Shown: positions 1-8,838, numbered from the stretch's first letter. The stretch is DNA of 39,273 bases from Thermoplasmatota archaeon (GCA_018334835.1 JAGXLF010000008.1:1-39273), one strand, 5' to 3'. Made by a program: numbers and translations. Notes: generated by a model from the letters alone, not told the origin.

Positions 1-161
1 GTGGAGGTCACAGCACCGCCGTATTGGAGAATTTGAATCTAGCCGATAATATAGATCACATCTCTACAGGTGGAGGATCGTGTATCAATTTCTTGGCGGG
101 GAGAGACCTTGAAGGAGTCGAAGCACTCCGACGTTCCAAGAAAGCTTTCGGTGACAAGTGA
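1..161 (+). CDS. pgk: Phosphoglycerate kinase, C-terminal end (partial)
   Basis: This is the last 52 codons of a gene that begins outside the window; the reading frame starts at position 3 and ends at TGA 159-161. The visible protein contains the glycine-rich HISTGGGS stretch followed by FLAGRDLEGVEAL, the usual end of archaeal phosphoglycerate kinase. The family makes ATP from 1,3-bisphosphoglycerate in glycolysis (or runs in reverse in gluconeogenesis) in the cytoplasm. The GGH at the fragment start and the STGGG loop belong to the C-terminal nucleotide-binding domain. It lies 83 bp before tRNA-Thr on the same strand and is a core gene, unlike most of what follows. Confidence 0.9.
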   Translation, partial: GGHSTAVLENLNLADNIDHISTGGGSCINFLAGRDLEGVEALRRSKKAFGDK

Positions 162-244
162 AGGCGATGAAGAAAGGTCTTGGGAGACGAAAGATTTATT
201 TTAGCTCATCTGTAATCCGGGGCGTGTAAAAAGAAAAACTAGAT

Positions 245-319
245 GCCACCGTAGCTTAGCCTGGCCAAAGCGATGGTTTCGTAAACCATAGAGCGCGGGT
301 TCAATTCCCGCCGGTGGCT
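245..319 (+). tRNA. tRNA-Thr (anticodon CGT)
   Basis: A complete cloverleaf can be drawn. The acceptor stem pairs 245-251 (GCCACCG) with 312-318 (CGGTGGC). The D stem pairs 254-257 with 268-271. The anticodon stem is 273-277/285-289 with loop TTCGTAA, placing CGT at 280-282. The T stem GCGGG/CCCGC is at 295-299/307-311. The discriminator base is T319, as usual for archaeal tRNA-Thr, and no CCA is encoded. No intron is seen. Its 3' end recurs in decayed form at 28402-28424. Confidence 0.95.
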
Positions 320-384
320 TTGGTGTATCTACACGTAAAACCGTTTCACTATTATCTTCTTACCCTCTTATTTGTTATATATGG

Positions 385-429
385 AAAGTGAGGATGCCCC
401 GAGATCTATCTCAGGGAGCACTCACCTTT
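385..429. other. Long bulged hairpin downstream of tRNA-Thr
   Basis: The stretch folds on itself with 18 Watson-Crick pairs and no wobbles. The helices are 385-387/427-429, 388-392/421-425, 395-397/418-420, 398-400/414-416 and 401-404/409-412, with a TCTA loop at 405-408. Bulges are GA at 393-394 and single bases at 413, 417 and 426. There is no U-run on either side, so it is not a plain intrinsic terminator. It could be a structured RNA, a processing site or the 3' end of the small - strand ORF at 428-667. The structure is seen in the sequence; the role is unknown. Confidence 0.5.
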
Positions 430-667
430 AGGTTTGAAATTTCTTAAAACCTCCTATTGCAATAAAATAATAAAGAATAATTATAAACAAAGTAAAACCA
501 AATCCGGTTATAACATAAGAAAGAAAACGGTAAATTGGTGCCCTGCTAGGTTTATCTTCCAAATCTACATCTATATAATCGAGGCCTCCTTCAACTTGTC
601 TTGTACCATCAAAAGGAGTACGTTTAGAACCTCTGACAAAACATCTCAGTATTCCATTATTAGGCAA
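428..667 (-). CDS. Possible small membrane protein (79 aa), unknown
   Basis: The frame begins at TTG 667-665 and ends at TAA 430-428. The protein has a polar N-terminal half (about residues 1-45, acidic towards its end) and one strong hydrophobic segment at about residues 48-70, followed by a short basic tail; this layout suggests a single-pass membrane protein. No Shine-Dalgarno site precedes the TTG, and the frame stays open upstream to a stop at 719-721, so the true start is uncertain. It may be the end of a broken gene. The product-like composition makes it more credible than the frame on the other strand. I do not recognise it. Confidence 0.35.
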   Translation of the reverse strand: MPNNGILRCFVRGSKRTPFDGTRQVEGGLDYIDVDLEDKPSRAPIYRFLSYVITGFGFTLFIIILYYFIAIGGFKKFQT

Positions 668-877
668 ATATTGAGAAAATTGAAAACTAAGTACCGTCCG
701 AAAATTAAAAATTCTGGGTTAAAACCCAACTCTGAAATTCTAATATTTGTTCCTTCGTCATCTGAGAGACGAAAGGAGAATCGATGAAAAACTAGCAGAC
801 CGTAAAAATCGACATTATTCATTTAGATAGGTTTCTATATATTTTAGACCTAGATGAAAAAATTTAATACGAAATTC

Positions 878-885
878 TTATATAG
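878..885 (+). promoter_or_regulatory. TATA box for hyuA-cupin
   Basis: TTATATAG lies 62 nt before the hyuA start. With archaeal spacing, transcription would begin near 905-910 and give a leader of about 40 nt carrying the GGAGGT ribosome site at 934-939. Confidence 0.4.
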
Positions 886-946
886 CGCAAAAAGCTTTCA
901 TATTGCGATAGAAAACTGAGTTGGATACTTTATGGAGGTATGTTAA

Positions 947-3022
947 ATGAGTTGGAGAATCGGAGTCGATATCGGTGGAGCTTTTACGGACCTCTATGCT
1001 ATAAATCCAGATACTAGAGAAACGGATTGGACAAAAGTCGAATCTACACCCCCTGACTTCGAAAAAGGGGTTATTGAAGGAGTTGAGCAATTGGAAGAGA
1101 ATGGTATAAATCTTCAAAATGCCGATCAAATCATCCATGGACAGACTGTTGTGATCAACACGATCATAACTAGAAGCGGCTCTAAAGTCGGATTTATCAC
1201 TAGTGAAGGATATGATATCATAGATATGCAAAGAGGAAATCGAAGAGACATATTTAATTTCAAGTATAAAAAACCAGAACAGTTCGTAGATAGATACATG
1301 ACAGAATGGGTGGACGAGCGGATAGATGAAGACGGAAGCGAGCATAGACTCTTAGATGAGAAGGAAGTAGAAGAGGCAACTAAATCTTTGATAGATAAAG
1401 GTGCTGAGGCAATAAGCATAGGTTTCATCAACAGCTATCAAAATCCCGAACATGAGAGAAGAGCAAAAGAGATAGTCAAAAAAGTTTGCAAAGAAAAAGG
1501 AATTGAAAATCCATTGATTACCATCTCAAGCGATACCACCCAACAATGGCGTGAGTATGAGAGGTTCAATACTGCGATATTGAATTCGTATGTTCAACCT
1601 ACCTTCGTGAATTATATAAACGAATTGGAAGAGGCGCTTAAAAGCGAGGGGTTCGAAGGGACCTTTTATTTGACTCTAGCTTCTGGCGGTATGGCTACAG
1701 CGAAATATGCTAAACGATTCCCGATCACCACAGTTGAAGGAGGTCCTATATCCGGCATAATGGGCGGCACATCTGTTGGTGAACTCATCGATAAAGAAGA
1801 TATCATAGTCATAGATGGAGGGAGTACGACAACAAAGGCTGGGCTCGCAGAGGATTTGACACCTAAGACAAAGACGGAATACTGGGTGGAACAAGACGAA
1901 TATACTGCTGGTTATCCCGCTAAAGTTCCTGTCGTCGACATACAGGAGATCGGAAATGGCGGCACTAGTATAGTATGGGCTGACGAAGCCGGAAATTTAC
2001 AGGTGGGACCAAAAGCTGCGGGATCACGGCCCGGACCAGCTTGCTATGATATGGGTGGAGACAAACCCACTCTGACGGACGCCTATGTAGTCACAGGACA
2101 TTTGAACCCTAACTATCTGCTCGGCGGTGATTTGAGGATAAACAAAGATATGGCAAAGAACTCGATAGAAGATGTAGCCGACGAGGTCGGTCTATCTCCC
2201 AAAGATACTGCTTACGGAGCTATCCGGGTTGCTAACAACAAATCAGCTAGGTTGATAAGATTGATATCTATAAGAAAGGGATTCGATCCTAGGGACTTTA
2301 CCCTTATCGCTCACGGAGGTTCTGGACCGATGGTGGCCCCATTCATCGCTAAAGAATTGAACATACCTGAAATCATAGTTCCTTCGATACCGAGCGGTGT
2401 ATTTAATCCATGGGGTATGGTCGGGTTAGATATAAGACATGAATTGGTCAAAACAAGGGATATAAAAATGGAAAAAGACAAAGAATCAATAGATGATATA
2501 AACGAAACTTTTGAGACCCTTGAATCCGATCTGAGAAGAGCATTCAAAGATGAAGGCATAGATCCTGAAAGATTAGTGGTAAATCGAAGATTAGATATGA
2601 AATATGAAGGCCAAGCTCATACTTTGAAGATTTCCTGCCCTAAAGGGAAATTAGATCAGAATGATATAGTATCATTAAAGCAGAAATTCCATGCTACACA
2701 TGATAGAGAATATGGTTTCAAATTGGAAGACAGTGAGATAAAGATTGTAAACTTCCATGACATTGGACTAATTCCGATTGAACCTCCAAGTATCCAGAAG
2801 CATGAAAACGAAGCCACATTAGAAGACTCTTTCCTCGGGGAGAGAGAAGTCTATAACGGAGAAGAAAAGGTGAGCACACCGGTATATGAAAAGGAAAAAT
2901 TCCCGATTGATGTGGAAGTTGATGGTCCATGCATCATTGAGGGAGAAACAGCTACAATCATCGTTCCAGCAGATTTCGAAGTGAGACATGACCTCTTTGG
3001 TAATCTAAGGATGATCCATTGA
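947..3022 (+). CDS. hyuA: Hydantoinase/oxoprolinase subunit A (HyuA)
   Basis: This 691-residue protein has the full length of N-methylhydantoinase A / 5-oxoprolinase-type A subunits, which use ATP to open cyclic amides such as hydantoins or 5-oxoproline together with a B subunit. The N-terminal nucleotide-binding signature DIGGAFTD is at residues 8-15, the conserved IHGQTVVINTI at about 63-73 and the phosphate-loop-like GGSTTTKAG at 291-299. The C-terminal domain (about 510-690) is present. The ATG at 947 follows GGAGGT at 934-939 with seven nt between. A cupin gene follows 13 bp later. Its likely partner hyuB is not downstream as usual but on the opposite strand (5150-6931). Substrate not determinable; acetone carboxylase-type activity is a less likely alternative. 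Confidence 0.9.
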   Translation: MSWRIGVDIGGAFTDLYAINPDTRETDWTKVESTPPDFEKGVIEGVEQLEENGINLQNADQIIHGQTVVINTIITRSGSKVGFITSEGYDIIDMQRGNRRDIFNFKYKKPEQFVDRYMTEWVDERIDEDGSEHRLLDEKEVEEATKSLIDKGAEAISIGFINSYQNPEHERRAKEIVKKVCKEKGIENPLITISSDTTQQWREYERFNTAILNSYVQPTFVNYINELEEALKSEGFEGTFYLTLASGGMATAKYAKRFPITTVEGGPISGIMGGTSVGELIDKEDIIVIDGGSTTTKAGLAEDLTPKTKTEYWVEQDEYTAGYPAKVPVVDIQEIGNGGTSIVWADEAGNLQVGPKAAGSRPGPACYDMGGDKPTLTDAYVVTGHLNPNYLLGGDLRINKDMAKNSIEDVADEVGLSPKDTAYGAIRVANNKSARLIRLISIRKGFDPRDFTLIAHGGSGPMVAPFIAKELNIPEIIVPSIPSGVFNPWGMVGLDIRHELVKTRDIKMEKDKESIDDINETFETLESDLRRAFKDEGIDPERLVVNRRLDMKYEGQAHTLKISCPKGKLDQNDIVSLKQKFHATHDREYGFKLEDSEIKIVNFHDIGLIPIEPPSIQKHENEATLEDSFLGEREVYNGEEKVSTPVYEKEKFPIDVEVDGPCIIEGETATIIVPADFEVRHDLFGNLRMIH

Positions 3023-3035
3023 TGAGGGGATATAG

Positions 3036-3386
3036 ATGGAGATAAAAGATGAACTAGAGATAGTCAAAAAGGATGAGATGGACGAAAAATTCCAGGATGC
3101 ATTGAATGAGGCCCTTACACTTTTCGAGATAGAGGAAATAATCCAGGTTGGTATTCTCAAGCTTGAAGATAAAACCAGATTGCCTTCAAAAGGAATGAGT
3201 GAACATGAAAACAGTCAAGAATTTTCTTATGTCATAGAAGGAGAGGTGATCATAGGAACCGAATCCGGAGAGAAGAGAGTCAAACAAGGTGAACTTCTGT
3301 ACAATGAACCCGGTACTAGACATTACACTCGAAATGATAAATCAAAACCTGCTAAGGTGTTATGGTTCTTATCACCTCCAATGTAG
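3036..3386 (+). CDS. Small single-domain cupin protein
   Basis: A 116-residue protein dominated by one cupin domain (about residues 40-112). Motif 1 reads SEHENSQEFSYVIEGEV, giving a possible metal-binding His and Glu. Motif 2 reads GELLYNEPGTRHYTRND with its conserved Pro-Gly and His. The C-terminal strand is KVLWFLSPP. Such small cupins are metal-dependent enzymes (isomerases, lyases, dioxygenases) or ligand-binding proteins, and the sequence alone does not choose between them. It is 13 bp after hyuA with a GAGGGG-like site before ATG 3036, so it is probably co-transcribed and may act on a product or substrate of the hydantoinase step. Confidence 0.8.
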   Translation: MEIKDELEIVKKDEMDEKFQDALNEALTLFEIEEIIQVGILKLEDKTRLPSKGMSEHENSQEFSYVIEGEVIIGTESGEKRVKQGELLYNEPGTRHYTRNDKSKPAKVLWFLSPPM

Positions 3387-3457
3387 AACTGTATTATTCA
3401 CTTGAGGATTGCCAAGGCTAAAAAATACTTTTACTTTTCTTTCTTTTTTGCTATATT

Positions 3458-3985
3458 TTATATATGCTCGTCATCACTCAACACTCTGTTCCAAGCCTTA
3501 GGAGTTTTGGCAGCAGGCAATATTTCGTAATCTTCCACTATATCTCTAGCTAGTAGAAATTTATGGATGTGCTTGTTTATATCTTGCATATCTTGTTCGA
3601 AAAATCTTAACAGCACTGCTTTTTTGTCCACGTATTGAGTTACTTCGTAGATCCTGATATCTTCGATCGCCTCTTCTATGAGATCGTTCAGTTCTTTCAG
3701 GCTTCCCTGTGGAGATATTTTGATCAGAACATCAGTATACACCAAATCCGCCTCTTGAAGAACCAAAAGAGCGATTACCAACAGGTGTCCCTTTTCTTGA
3801 AGTTTAGTTCTTCTTCTTCGTGCGGTAGTTATGGAAGTTCCCAGTTCTTCAGCTAGTTCTGTATCTGTCATCCTGCCTCTATCCCTGAGAATTTGATAGA
3901 TTCGGATATCCATTTCGTCCCAGCTGTCTCCAAGTATAGATTCTAACAGTTCGAATTCTTCTTCAACATCTATATTGCTCTGCAA
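3458..3985 (-). CDS. Lrp/AsnC-type transcription regulator
   Basis: The protein starts with about 20 acidic residues, then a helix-turn-helix (IRIYQILRDRG through TARRRRTKLQEKG, roughly residues 27-66), then an alpha/beta ligand-sensing half resembling the Lrp/AsnC effector domain. I place the start at TTG 3985-3983. A GTG at 3994-3992 is also in frame but lies inside the AGGTGG ribosome site that serves the TTG. It is the last gene of hyuB - M24 peptidase - regulator, 19 bp after the peptidase stop. Lrp-family regulators commonly sense amino acids, so it may control this catabolic locus (inference). It converges on the cupin gene. Confidence 0.8.
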   Translation of the reverse strand: MQSNIDVEEEFELLESILGDSWDEMDIRIYQILRDRGRMTDTELAEELGTSITTARRRRTKLQEKGHLLVIALLVLQEADLVYTDVLIKISPQGSLKELNDLIEEAIEDIRIYEVTQYVDKKAVLLRFFEQDMQDINKHIHKFLLARDIVEDYEILPAAKTPKAWNRVLSDDEHI

Positions 3986-4004
3986 ATCGACCACCTTTTA
4001 AACA

Positions 4005-5105
4005 TCATATACGTTTCAAATCTCTTTCCGCCTCGGTCAGAGTTATACTTTTTTCCTCGTCCATCCACATGTCGTCTTCGATTCTAACCCCGAAACGATC
4101 TTTGAGATATATTCCTGGTTCTATGGTAAAGGTCATCCCTTTTTTAATTTTTCCCTCGTTATTTTCTGTCAAATAAGGTTCTTCGTGTGGATCAATTCCA
4201 AGACCGTGACCAACTCGATGGGTAAAATTCTCTCCATATCCATTCTTTTTCATGATCTCTCTAGCTTCCTTATCGATCTTTCTTGCCTCTATGCCGTTAA
4301 TAGCTATCTTCCTAGCTTGCGACTGTGCTTCTTTAACGATCCCATATACCTTTTCTTCTATCTCATGGATATCTCCAATGGCCGCCGTTCTGGTTATATC
4401 AGAGCAATATCCTTCATATCTAGCTCCGAAGTCCATTATGACCATGTCTTTTTCCTGTATCTTTCTATCTGATGGCGTGTGATGTGGATTGGCGGAATTC
4501 GGTCCGGAAGCAACTATAGTTTCGAACGAGGTCTCCTTGGCCCCGTTCTTCTTGATAATATAATCGATTAAAGAAGCTAACTCCTTTTCACTCATCCCTC
4601 TAAGATCTTCTTTTAAAATCTCCCTATAAGTCTTGTCTGCGATTTCTGCAGCTTTTTTCATCAGCTCCATCTCTTCTTCAGATTTTATTTTCCTCAATCT
4701 AGAGGTTTGAGAGTTTAGGGAAGACCACTCGTATTTATCTATCTGCTCCCTTATATTCATCAAAATATCAGATGCCATACTGTCTTCAATCAAAAGATTT
4801 TTCTGGCTTGCTTCTATATCCTTTAATATTCTTCTCAGATGAACGTAGGGATCGTCGGTGTCTTCCCATAGGTAAATATCGCCAAAATCTATTTTTGCGC
4901 GATGGATTTCATCTTCAAACAATTTTGGTGCTATTAGACTAGGAGCTTTTTGAGGATATACCACAGCCAAGAACAATCTCTCCATCACGTTTCCTGGTTT
5001 CATCCCGGTAAGATAAAAAAGATTAGAGCTAGGTGTGATTAAAGCCCCATCAAAAGAATTTTGCATAGATTCAGTAAATCTAGCCAACCTTCTCTTAGGA
5101 GACAT
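4005..5105 (-). CDS. M24 family Xaa-Pro dipeptidase/aminopeptidase
   Basis: A 366-residue cytoplasmic metallopeptidase of the pita-bread fold. The five metal ligands are all visible: Asp225 (MDFGARYEG), Asp236 (SDITRT), His300 (HRVGHGLGI), Glu329 (TIEPGIY) and Glu343 (VRIEDD). The N-terminal creatinase-like domain covers about residues 5-135. Members remove N-terminal residues before proline or split Xaa-Pro dipeptides. Start is ATG 5105; a GGAG lies about 12 nt upstream. It sits 44 bp after hyuB on the same strand. A second M24 protein (16983-18089) is present but clearly divergent. Creatinase-type activity is a possible alternative beside hydantoinases, so no gene name is given. Confidence 0.88.
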   Translation of the reverse strand: MSPKRRLARFTESMQNSFDGALITPSSNLFYLTGMKPGNVMERLFLAVVYPQKAPSLIAPKLFEDEIHRAKIDFGDIYLWEDTDDPYVHLRRILKDIEASQKNLLIEDSMASDILMNIREQIDKYEWSSLNSQTSRLRKIKSEEEMELMKKAAEIADKTYREILKEDLRGMSEKELASLIDYIIKKNGAKETSFETIVASGPNSANPHHTPSDRKIQEKDMVIMDFGARYEGYCSDITRTAAIGDIHEIEEKVYGIVKEAQSQARKIAINGIEARKIDKEAREIMKKNGYGENFTHRVGHGLGIDPHEEPYLTENNEGKIKKGMTFTIEPGIYLKDRFGVRIEDDMWMDEEKSITLTEAERDLKRI

Positions 5106-5149
5106 CTACATCTTTGCTCCATTTCCATCAGTTGAAATGTGTTGGTTTT

Positions 5150-6931
5150 TCAAACCTCTCTTACTTTTGGAACAGTTTTTGCCGCCCCTCTTTCTTCTTT
5201 CATCTCTTTCCTCAACTCTTTAGTAGATTCGATGTCTATCTCAAGTTTATCCTCATCAAGCACCACGCCATACTTTTCCCTAGCAGTCTTCACGTCGACT
5301 AGGCCATTTTTGTAATCCTTTAGAACCAATTCTGGATCTCTTTCGAGTGGATCGCCCCAACCTCCTCCGCCGCCGCTGCGGATACTGACTATGTCGCCTT
5401 TCTGGAGAGGGAAGTTCAGTTTTCTTCCTCCATCCCAGATTTCTTCACCATCTCGGATGAGTGTCATATGATTGCATGAGCCGTATTCTCCTCCCTCTAG
5501 TCCCCAGGGAGGATATTTAATTCTGTTTATAGAGGTTGTAAAGCTTCCTTTTTCAGCAAGGATACGATAGTCTTTTCTCATACCAAATCCGCCTCTATAT
5601 CTTCCGTGACCAACGCCATCTTCTTGGTTAAGTTTCATGCATTCAACCCTGATAGGATATTCTCTCTCTAGGACTTCTACAGGGTGGATGTAGGTCTCGC
5701 CATCACCGGCAGAGACCAGGCAAGATTCTCCATCTTTATCTATACCAGCACCCCATCCACCTGGATTTGGTTCCACCAGTATCTTGTATTGATCGTCCCT
5801 AGGATCGACCATTCCTATGTTTTCCGCCACAACCGAAACAAAATGGCCTGCTGTCAATTTATCAGGCAACTCTGAGGCTAAAGAGTTCCAAATAAGATCG
5901 AAAACATAAATCATCGTCTCCCAATAGCAACTTACAGGCGCTGGAGGAGTAGCATTCAATATTGATCCTTTAGGAACATCGATCTCTATCGGTTCTAAAT
6001 ATCCCTGATTTAGATTCACGTGGGGATCGGTACAGGCGGTAAAGATGGTAGCTACGGAAGCGAAAGTTCCAGAATAGGCGGTATTGATAGGAGCATCAAC
6101 TTGGTCGGGATTGTCAGTCAAATCCACCTTGAATTTCTCATCTGTTATATTTACCTTTGCACTCAAAGTTATATCTTCATCCATTCCTTCATATTTGAGT
6201 ATCTTTTGTTCGGATTGGAATTCGCCCTTGGGGAGTTGCTTTAAATTTTCTTTAGCAATTACTTTTCCATCTTCTTTTCTATCTTTCATCGCTTTTACAA
6301 CAGTGTCGAAACCGTATTTATCGCAAAGATCGTTGATCCTATTATAGGCATATCTAAGTGATGCGGAGAGAGCCTCAAGATCTCCATAAACATAGTCCGG
6401 AACTCTAGAGTTATTTTTTATTATATTTACCACTTCTTTATTCAACTCTCCCTGTCTGTAAAAATGGGATGTTGGTATTCTAACCCCCTCTTGATAGATC
6501 TCTTCAGCGTTAGGCCCCCAAGAACCAGGATTCATCCCACCAACATCATTTACATGGGCTTTGATGGCAGCTATAGAGATGATCTCATCTTCATAGTATA
6601 TCGGCATAGATAGGGCTATGTCGTTCATATGGGTGCCTACTTTATAAGGATCATTTGAAATGAAGATATCTTTTGGTGCCAAATCCAAATCGAGCTCTTC
6701 TATATCAGCCATCATGTTTTTAGCGACATAAGGCATAGTACCCAAAAAGGCCGGGACACCCAATCCGATAGATATAAGATCCCCTTTTTCATCGGTTAGT
6801 GCTGGTGCAAAATCAAACGTTTCGTATAAAATACTGCTTTTAGCGGTCCTTATCGCTGTCCAAAACATCTCTTCTGATATGTAATCTAAAGAATTTTTAA
6901 CTATCCTTATACTTACAGGATCTACCGCCAA
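5150..6931 (-). CDS. hyuB: Hydantoinase/oxoprolinase subunit B (HyuB)
   Basis: A roughly 593-residue protein matching the full B subunit of N-methylhydantoinase/5-oxoprolinase enzymes, which opens the ring together with HyuA. It begins VDPVSIRIVKNSLDYISEEM, as the family does. It contains ISNDPYKVGTHMND and NPGSWGPNAEEIYQEG in the first half, and PGGWGAGIDKDG plus the glycine-rich RSGGGGGWGDPLERDP near the C-terminus. The start is best taken as TTG 6931-6929: the in-frame GTG at 6940-6938 is part of the GAGGTGG ribosome site. It leads the - strand operon with the M24 peptidase and the Lrp-like regulator, and is transcribed towards hyuA, so the two subunits are separately expressed. Confidence 0.9.
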   Translation of the reverse strand: MAVDPVSIRIVKNSLDYISEEMFWTAIRTAKSSILYETFDFAPALTDEKGDLISIGLGVPAFLGTMPYVAKNMMADIEELDLDLAPKDIFISNDPYKVGTHMNDIALSMPIYYEDEIISIAAIKAHVNDVGGMNPGSWGPNAEEIYQEGVRIPTSHFYRQGELNKEVVNIIKNNSRVPDYVYGDLEALSASLRYAYNRINDLCDKYGFDTVVKAMKDRKEDGKVIAKENLKQLPKGEFQSEQKILKYEGMDEDITLSAKVNITDEKFKVDLTDNPDQVDAPINTAYSGTFASVATIFTACTDPHVNLNQGYLEPIEIDVPKGSILNATPPAPVSCYWETMIYVFDLIWNSLASELPDKLTAGHFVSVVAENIGMVDPRDDQYKILVEPNPGGWGAGIDKDGESCLVSAGDGETYIHPVEVLEREYPIRVECMKLNQEDGVGHGRYRGGFGMRKDYRILAEKGSFTTSINRIKYPPWGLEGGEYGSCNHMTLIRDGEEIWDGGRKLNFPLQKGDIVSIRSGGGGGWGDPLERDPELVLKDYKNGLVDVKTAREKYGVVLDEDKLEIDIESTKELRKEMKEERGAAKTVPKVREV

Positions 6932-6974
6932 TTTTTCCACCTCTTTACGTTTTGCTAGGCTATTAAAAACTAAC

Positions 6975-6983
6975 GTATATATG
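6975..6983 (-). promoter_or_regulatory. TATA box for hyuB operon
   Basis: Read on the - strand this is CATATATAC, about 45 nt before the TTG start of hyuB. A start of transcription near 6950 would leave a 20-nt leader with the GAGGTGG site. Confidence 0.35.
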
Positions 6984-7099
6984 CTTTTTGTGTAAAAATT
7001 TCACAATACTAGATTAGGTTTTGTCATAGACATTAGATATCTTTCAAAATGGAGAAACCCCCTTGAACTCTTACAATAAAATATCCTAAGGTGCAAAAA

Positions 7100-7107
7100 T
7101 TTAAATA
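7100..7107 (+). promoter_or_regulatory. TATA box for PepD-type dipeptidase gene
   Basis: TTTAAATA preceded by an A-run (BRE-like) lies 44 nt before the next probable start at 7151. Predicted transcription start is near 7130. Confidence 0.4.
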
Positions 7108-7150
7108 GGTATAAAAGAATGAAAATTCAGATTTAATGGAGAGGAAAATT

Positions 7151-8614
7151 ATGGAAAATTTTGAGCCAAGAGAAGTATGGGACCATTTTTTAGAAATAAC
7201 TAAGCTTCCTCGTTGCTCTGGAAACGAGGGACTTGTGAGAGATTATGTAAAATCAGTTGCCGAAGACTGTGGATATGAGGCAGAAGTCGATGATGTGGGG
7301 AATCTTCTAGTTAGAAAACCCGGAAAGATAAAAGATGTCCCGCCAATCGTTATCCAATCCCATCTTGACATGGTGTGCGAGAAAAAGGGCGAGAAAGAGC
7401 ATGATTTTTCTGAAGATCCGATACCTGTAAAGAAAGAAGATGGGTGGGTTACAGCAGAGGGGACCACGCTTGGAGCGGACAACGGAATCGGAATAGCTAT
7501 CTCGCTAGCGATTATGGAAGACGAAAAATCAAAACATGGACCTATTGAATTCTTGTTCACTGTAGGTGAAGAGACTGGTTTAGACGGGGCTAAGGGCATA
7601 GAACCTGGTTATTTTGAAGGAAGAACCCTAATAAATTTGGATAGTGAAGAATTCGGTACCTTCACCATTGGATGTGCTGGCTCAGGAGACAGCTTTTTGA
7701 AAATTCCTATTGAATGGGAAGATACGGAATCTGGGGAATTCTATGAGATCAAAATCGATGGATTGAAGGGCGGTCATTCTGGTCTTGATATAGATAAGGG
7801 AAGAGCGAACGCAAATAAAGTGTTGGGTAAACTCCTTTACGAGGGATACAAGAAAAAGCATGAATTTAACATCGAATCTATGAAATTAAAAAATATTGAA
7901 GGTGGGAGTAAAAGAAATACAATTCCTAAGGAGTCTAAAGCAGTCGTCATGATAAACGGTCAGGCTCAAAAATTAATAGACCACATGAAAAAGATTTTCT
8001 CTGAAGTAGAAAAAGAGTACAGCTCAATAGAGGAAGACATGGTTTTAGAGATCATACCTACAGAAGTAAATGAAGGAAAGGTCATCAAAGAAAAACACTC
8101 TAAGAAGATTGCCGAACTACTGATGTCACTTCCCCACGGAGTTCTCGCGATGAGTCAGGAGGTGCCCGATTTGGTCAAAACGTCAACTAACTTGGCGACT
8201 ATTTCTTTAGCTGATAATGAAGTGGAGATAACTATGATGACTAGAAGCAGTTCTGAATTCGAGCTTCTATCGACTAGAGACAGGATAAGAGCTGTTGCAG
8301 AAAACTTTAGCGGAGAAGTCGAAGAGACCGAGGCCTATCCAGGGTGGGAACCGGATACAGATTCGGACATACTGAACCTCTCAAAAGAAATCTATGAAAA
8401 AATTTTCGAGGATGAACCTAAGGTAGAAGCCATGCATGCAGGGCTTGAAACTGGTATAATAGGGGAAAAGTTTGAAGGCATGGATATGATCTCTTTCGGT
8501 GCGACCTTAGAAGGTGCCCATACCCCATCGGAAAAGGTGGAGATAAATTCCGTGGAAAAATTGTGGAATTTTGTAACCAATATCATAGAGGAATTCGCTG
8601 AGAGGTCCTCCTGA
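7151..8614 (+). CDS. pepD: PepD-type M20 aminoacyl-histidine dipeptidase
   Basis: A 487-residue zinc dipeptidase of family M20, close in length to bacterial PepD. Ligand motifs are present: QSHLDMVCEK (His71, Asp73), LGADNGIGI (Asp110), GEETGLDGAKG (Glu140/Glu141), NLDSEEFG (Asp164) and the C-terminal GATLEGAHTPSEKVE histidine. The lid/dimerisation insert lies between about 180 and 385. It splits broad-range dipeptides, including Xaa-His, in the cytoplasm. An in-frame ATG also occurs at 7136, but GGAGAGG at 7138-7144 sits correctly only for ATG 7151, and the family alignment begins there. It is divergent from hyuB and followed after 224 bp by an M29-type gene. Confidence 0.9.
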   Translation: MENFEPREVWDHFLEITKLPRCSGNEGLVRDYVKSVAEDCGYEAEVDDVGNLLVRKPGKIKDVPPIVIQSHLDMVCEKKGEKEHDFSEDPIPVKKEDGWVTAEGTTLGADNGIGIAISLAIMEDEKSKHGPIEFLFTVGEETGLDGAKGIEPGYFEGRTLINLDSEEFGTFTIGCAGSGDSFLKIPIEWEDTESGEFYEIKIDGLKGGHSGLDIDKGRANANKVLGKLLYEGYKKKHEFNIESMKLKNIEGGSKRNTIPKESKAVVMINGQAQKLIDHMKKIFSEVEKEYSSIEEDMVLEIIPTEVNEGKVIKEKHSKKIAELLMSLPHGVLAMSQEVPDLVKTSTNLATISLADNEVEITMMTRSSSEFELLSTRDRIRAVAENFSGEVEETEAYPGWEPDTDSDILNLSKEIYEKIFEDEPKVEAMHAGLETGIIGEKFEGMDMISFGATLEGAHTPSEKVEINSVEKLWNFVTNIIEEFAERSS

Positions 8615-8787
8615 GCTGAAGTTCGTTGAACAAGCATTTCCAAAATTTTTTCTTTGATTTATTCTCTTTCATTTTTGACCAATTAAGTTAACAAAAATTC
8701 GCTCCTAAATAAAAAAACTAGATATATATTACAATTTAGAGTTAAAATTAAAATCTATTCGCGTAAATATGATTAAATCTTCATAAA

Positions 8788-8796
8788 TTATAAATA
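8788..8796 (+). promoter_or_regulatory. TATA box for first M29-type gene
   Basis: TTATAAATA ends 42 nt before ATG 8839, with the ribosome site GGTGAT at 8828-8833. The 8615-8787 stretch before it is AT-rich with T-runs that could end the pepD transcript; no gene is seen there. Confidence 0.45.
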
Positions 8797-8838
8797 TGGG
8801 CTTTTAGATATTGGTAGTAATGTAAGTGGTGATATATT

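Noticed and set aside
168-230. 20-codon frame after pgk starting ATG AAG AAA
   Set aside because: Too short, no domain, no matching ribosome site, and it runs into the tRNA promoter region.
434-787. 117-residue + strand frame opposite the small membrane ORF
   Set aside because: Its composition (Lys-, Asn-, Ile-, Ser-rich without pattern) looks like antisense of AT-rich DNA. There is no ribosome site and no recognisable domain.
878-1345. 155-residue - strand frame inside hyuA and its promoter
   Set aside because: It is antisense to a clear full-length HyuA and has no family features; the hydrophobic look comes from the reverse complement of acidic codons.
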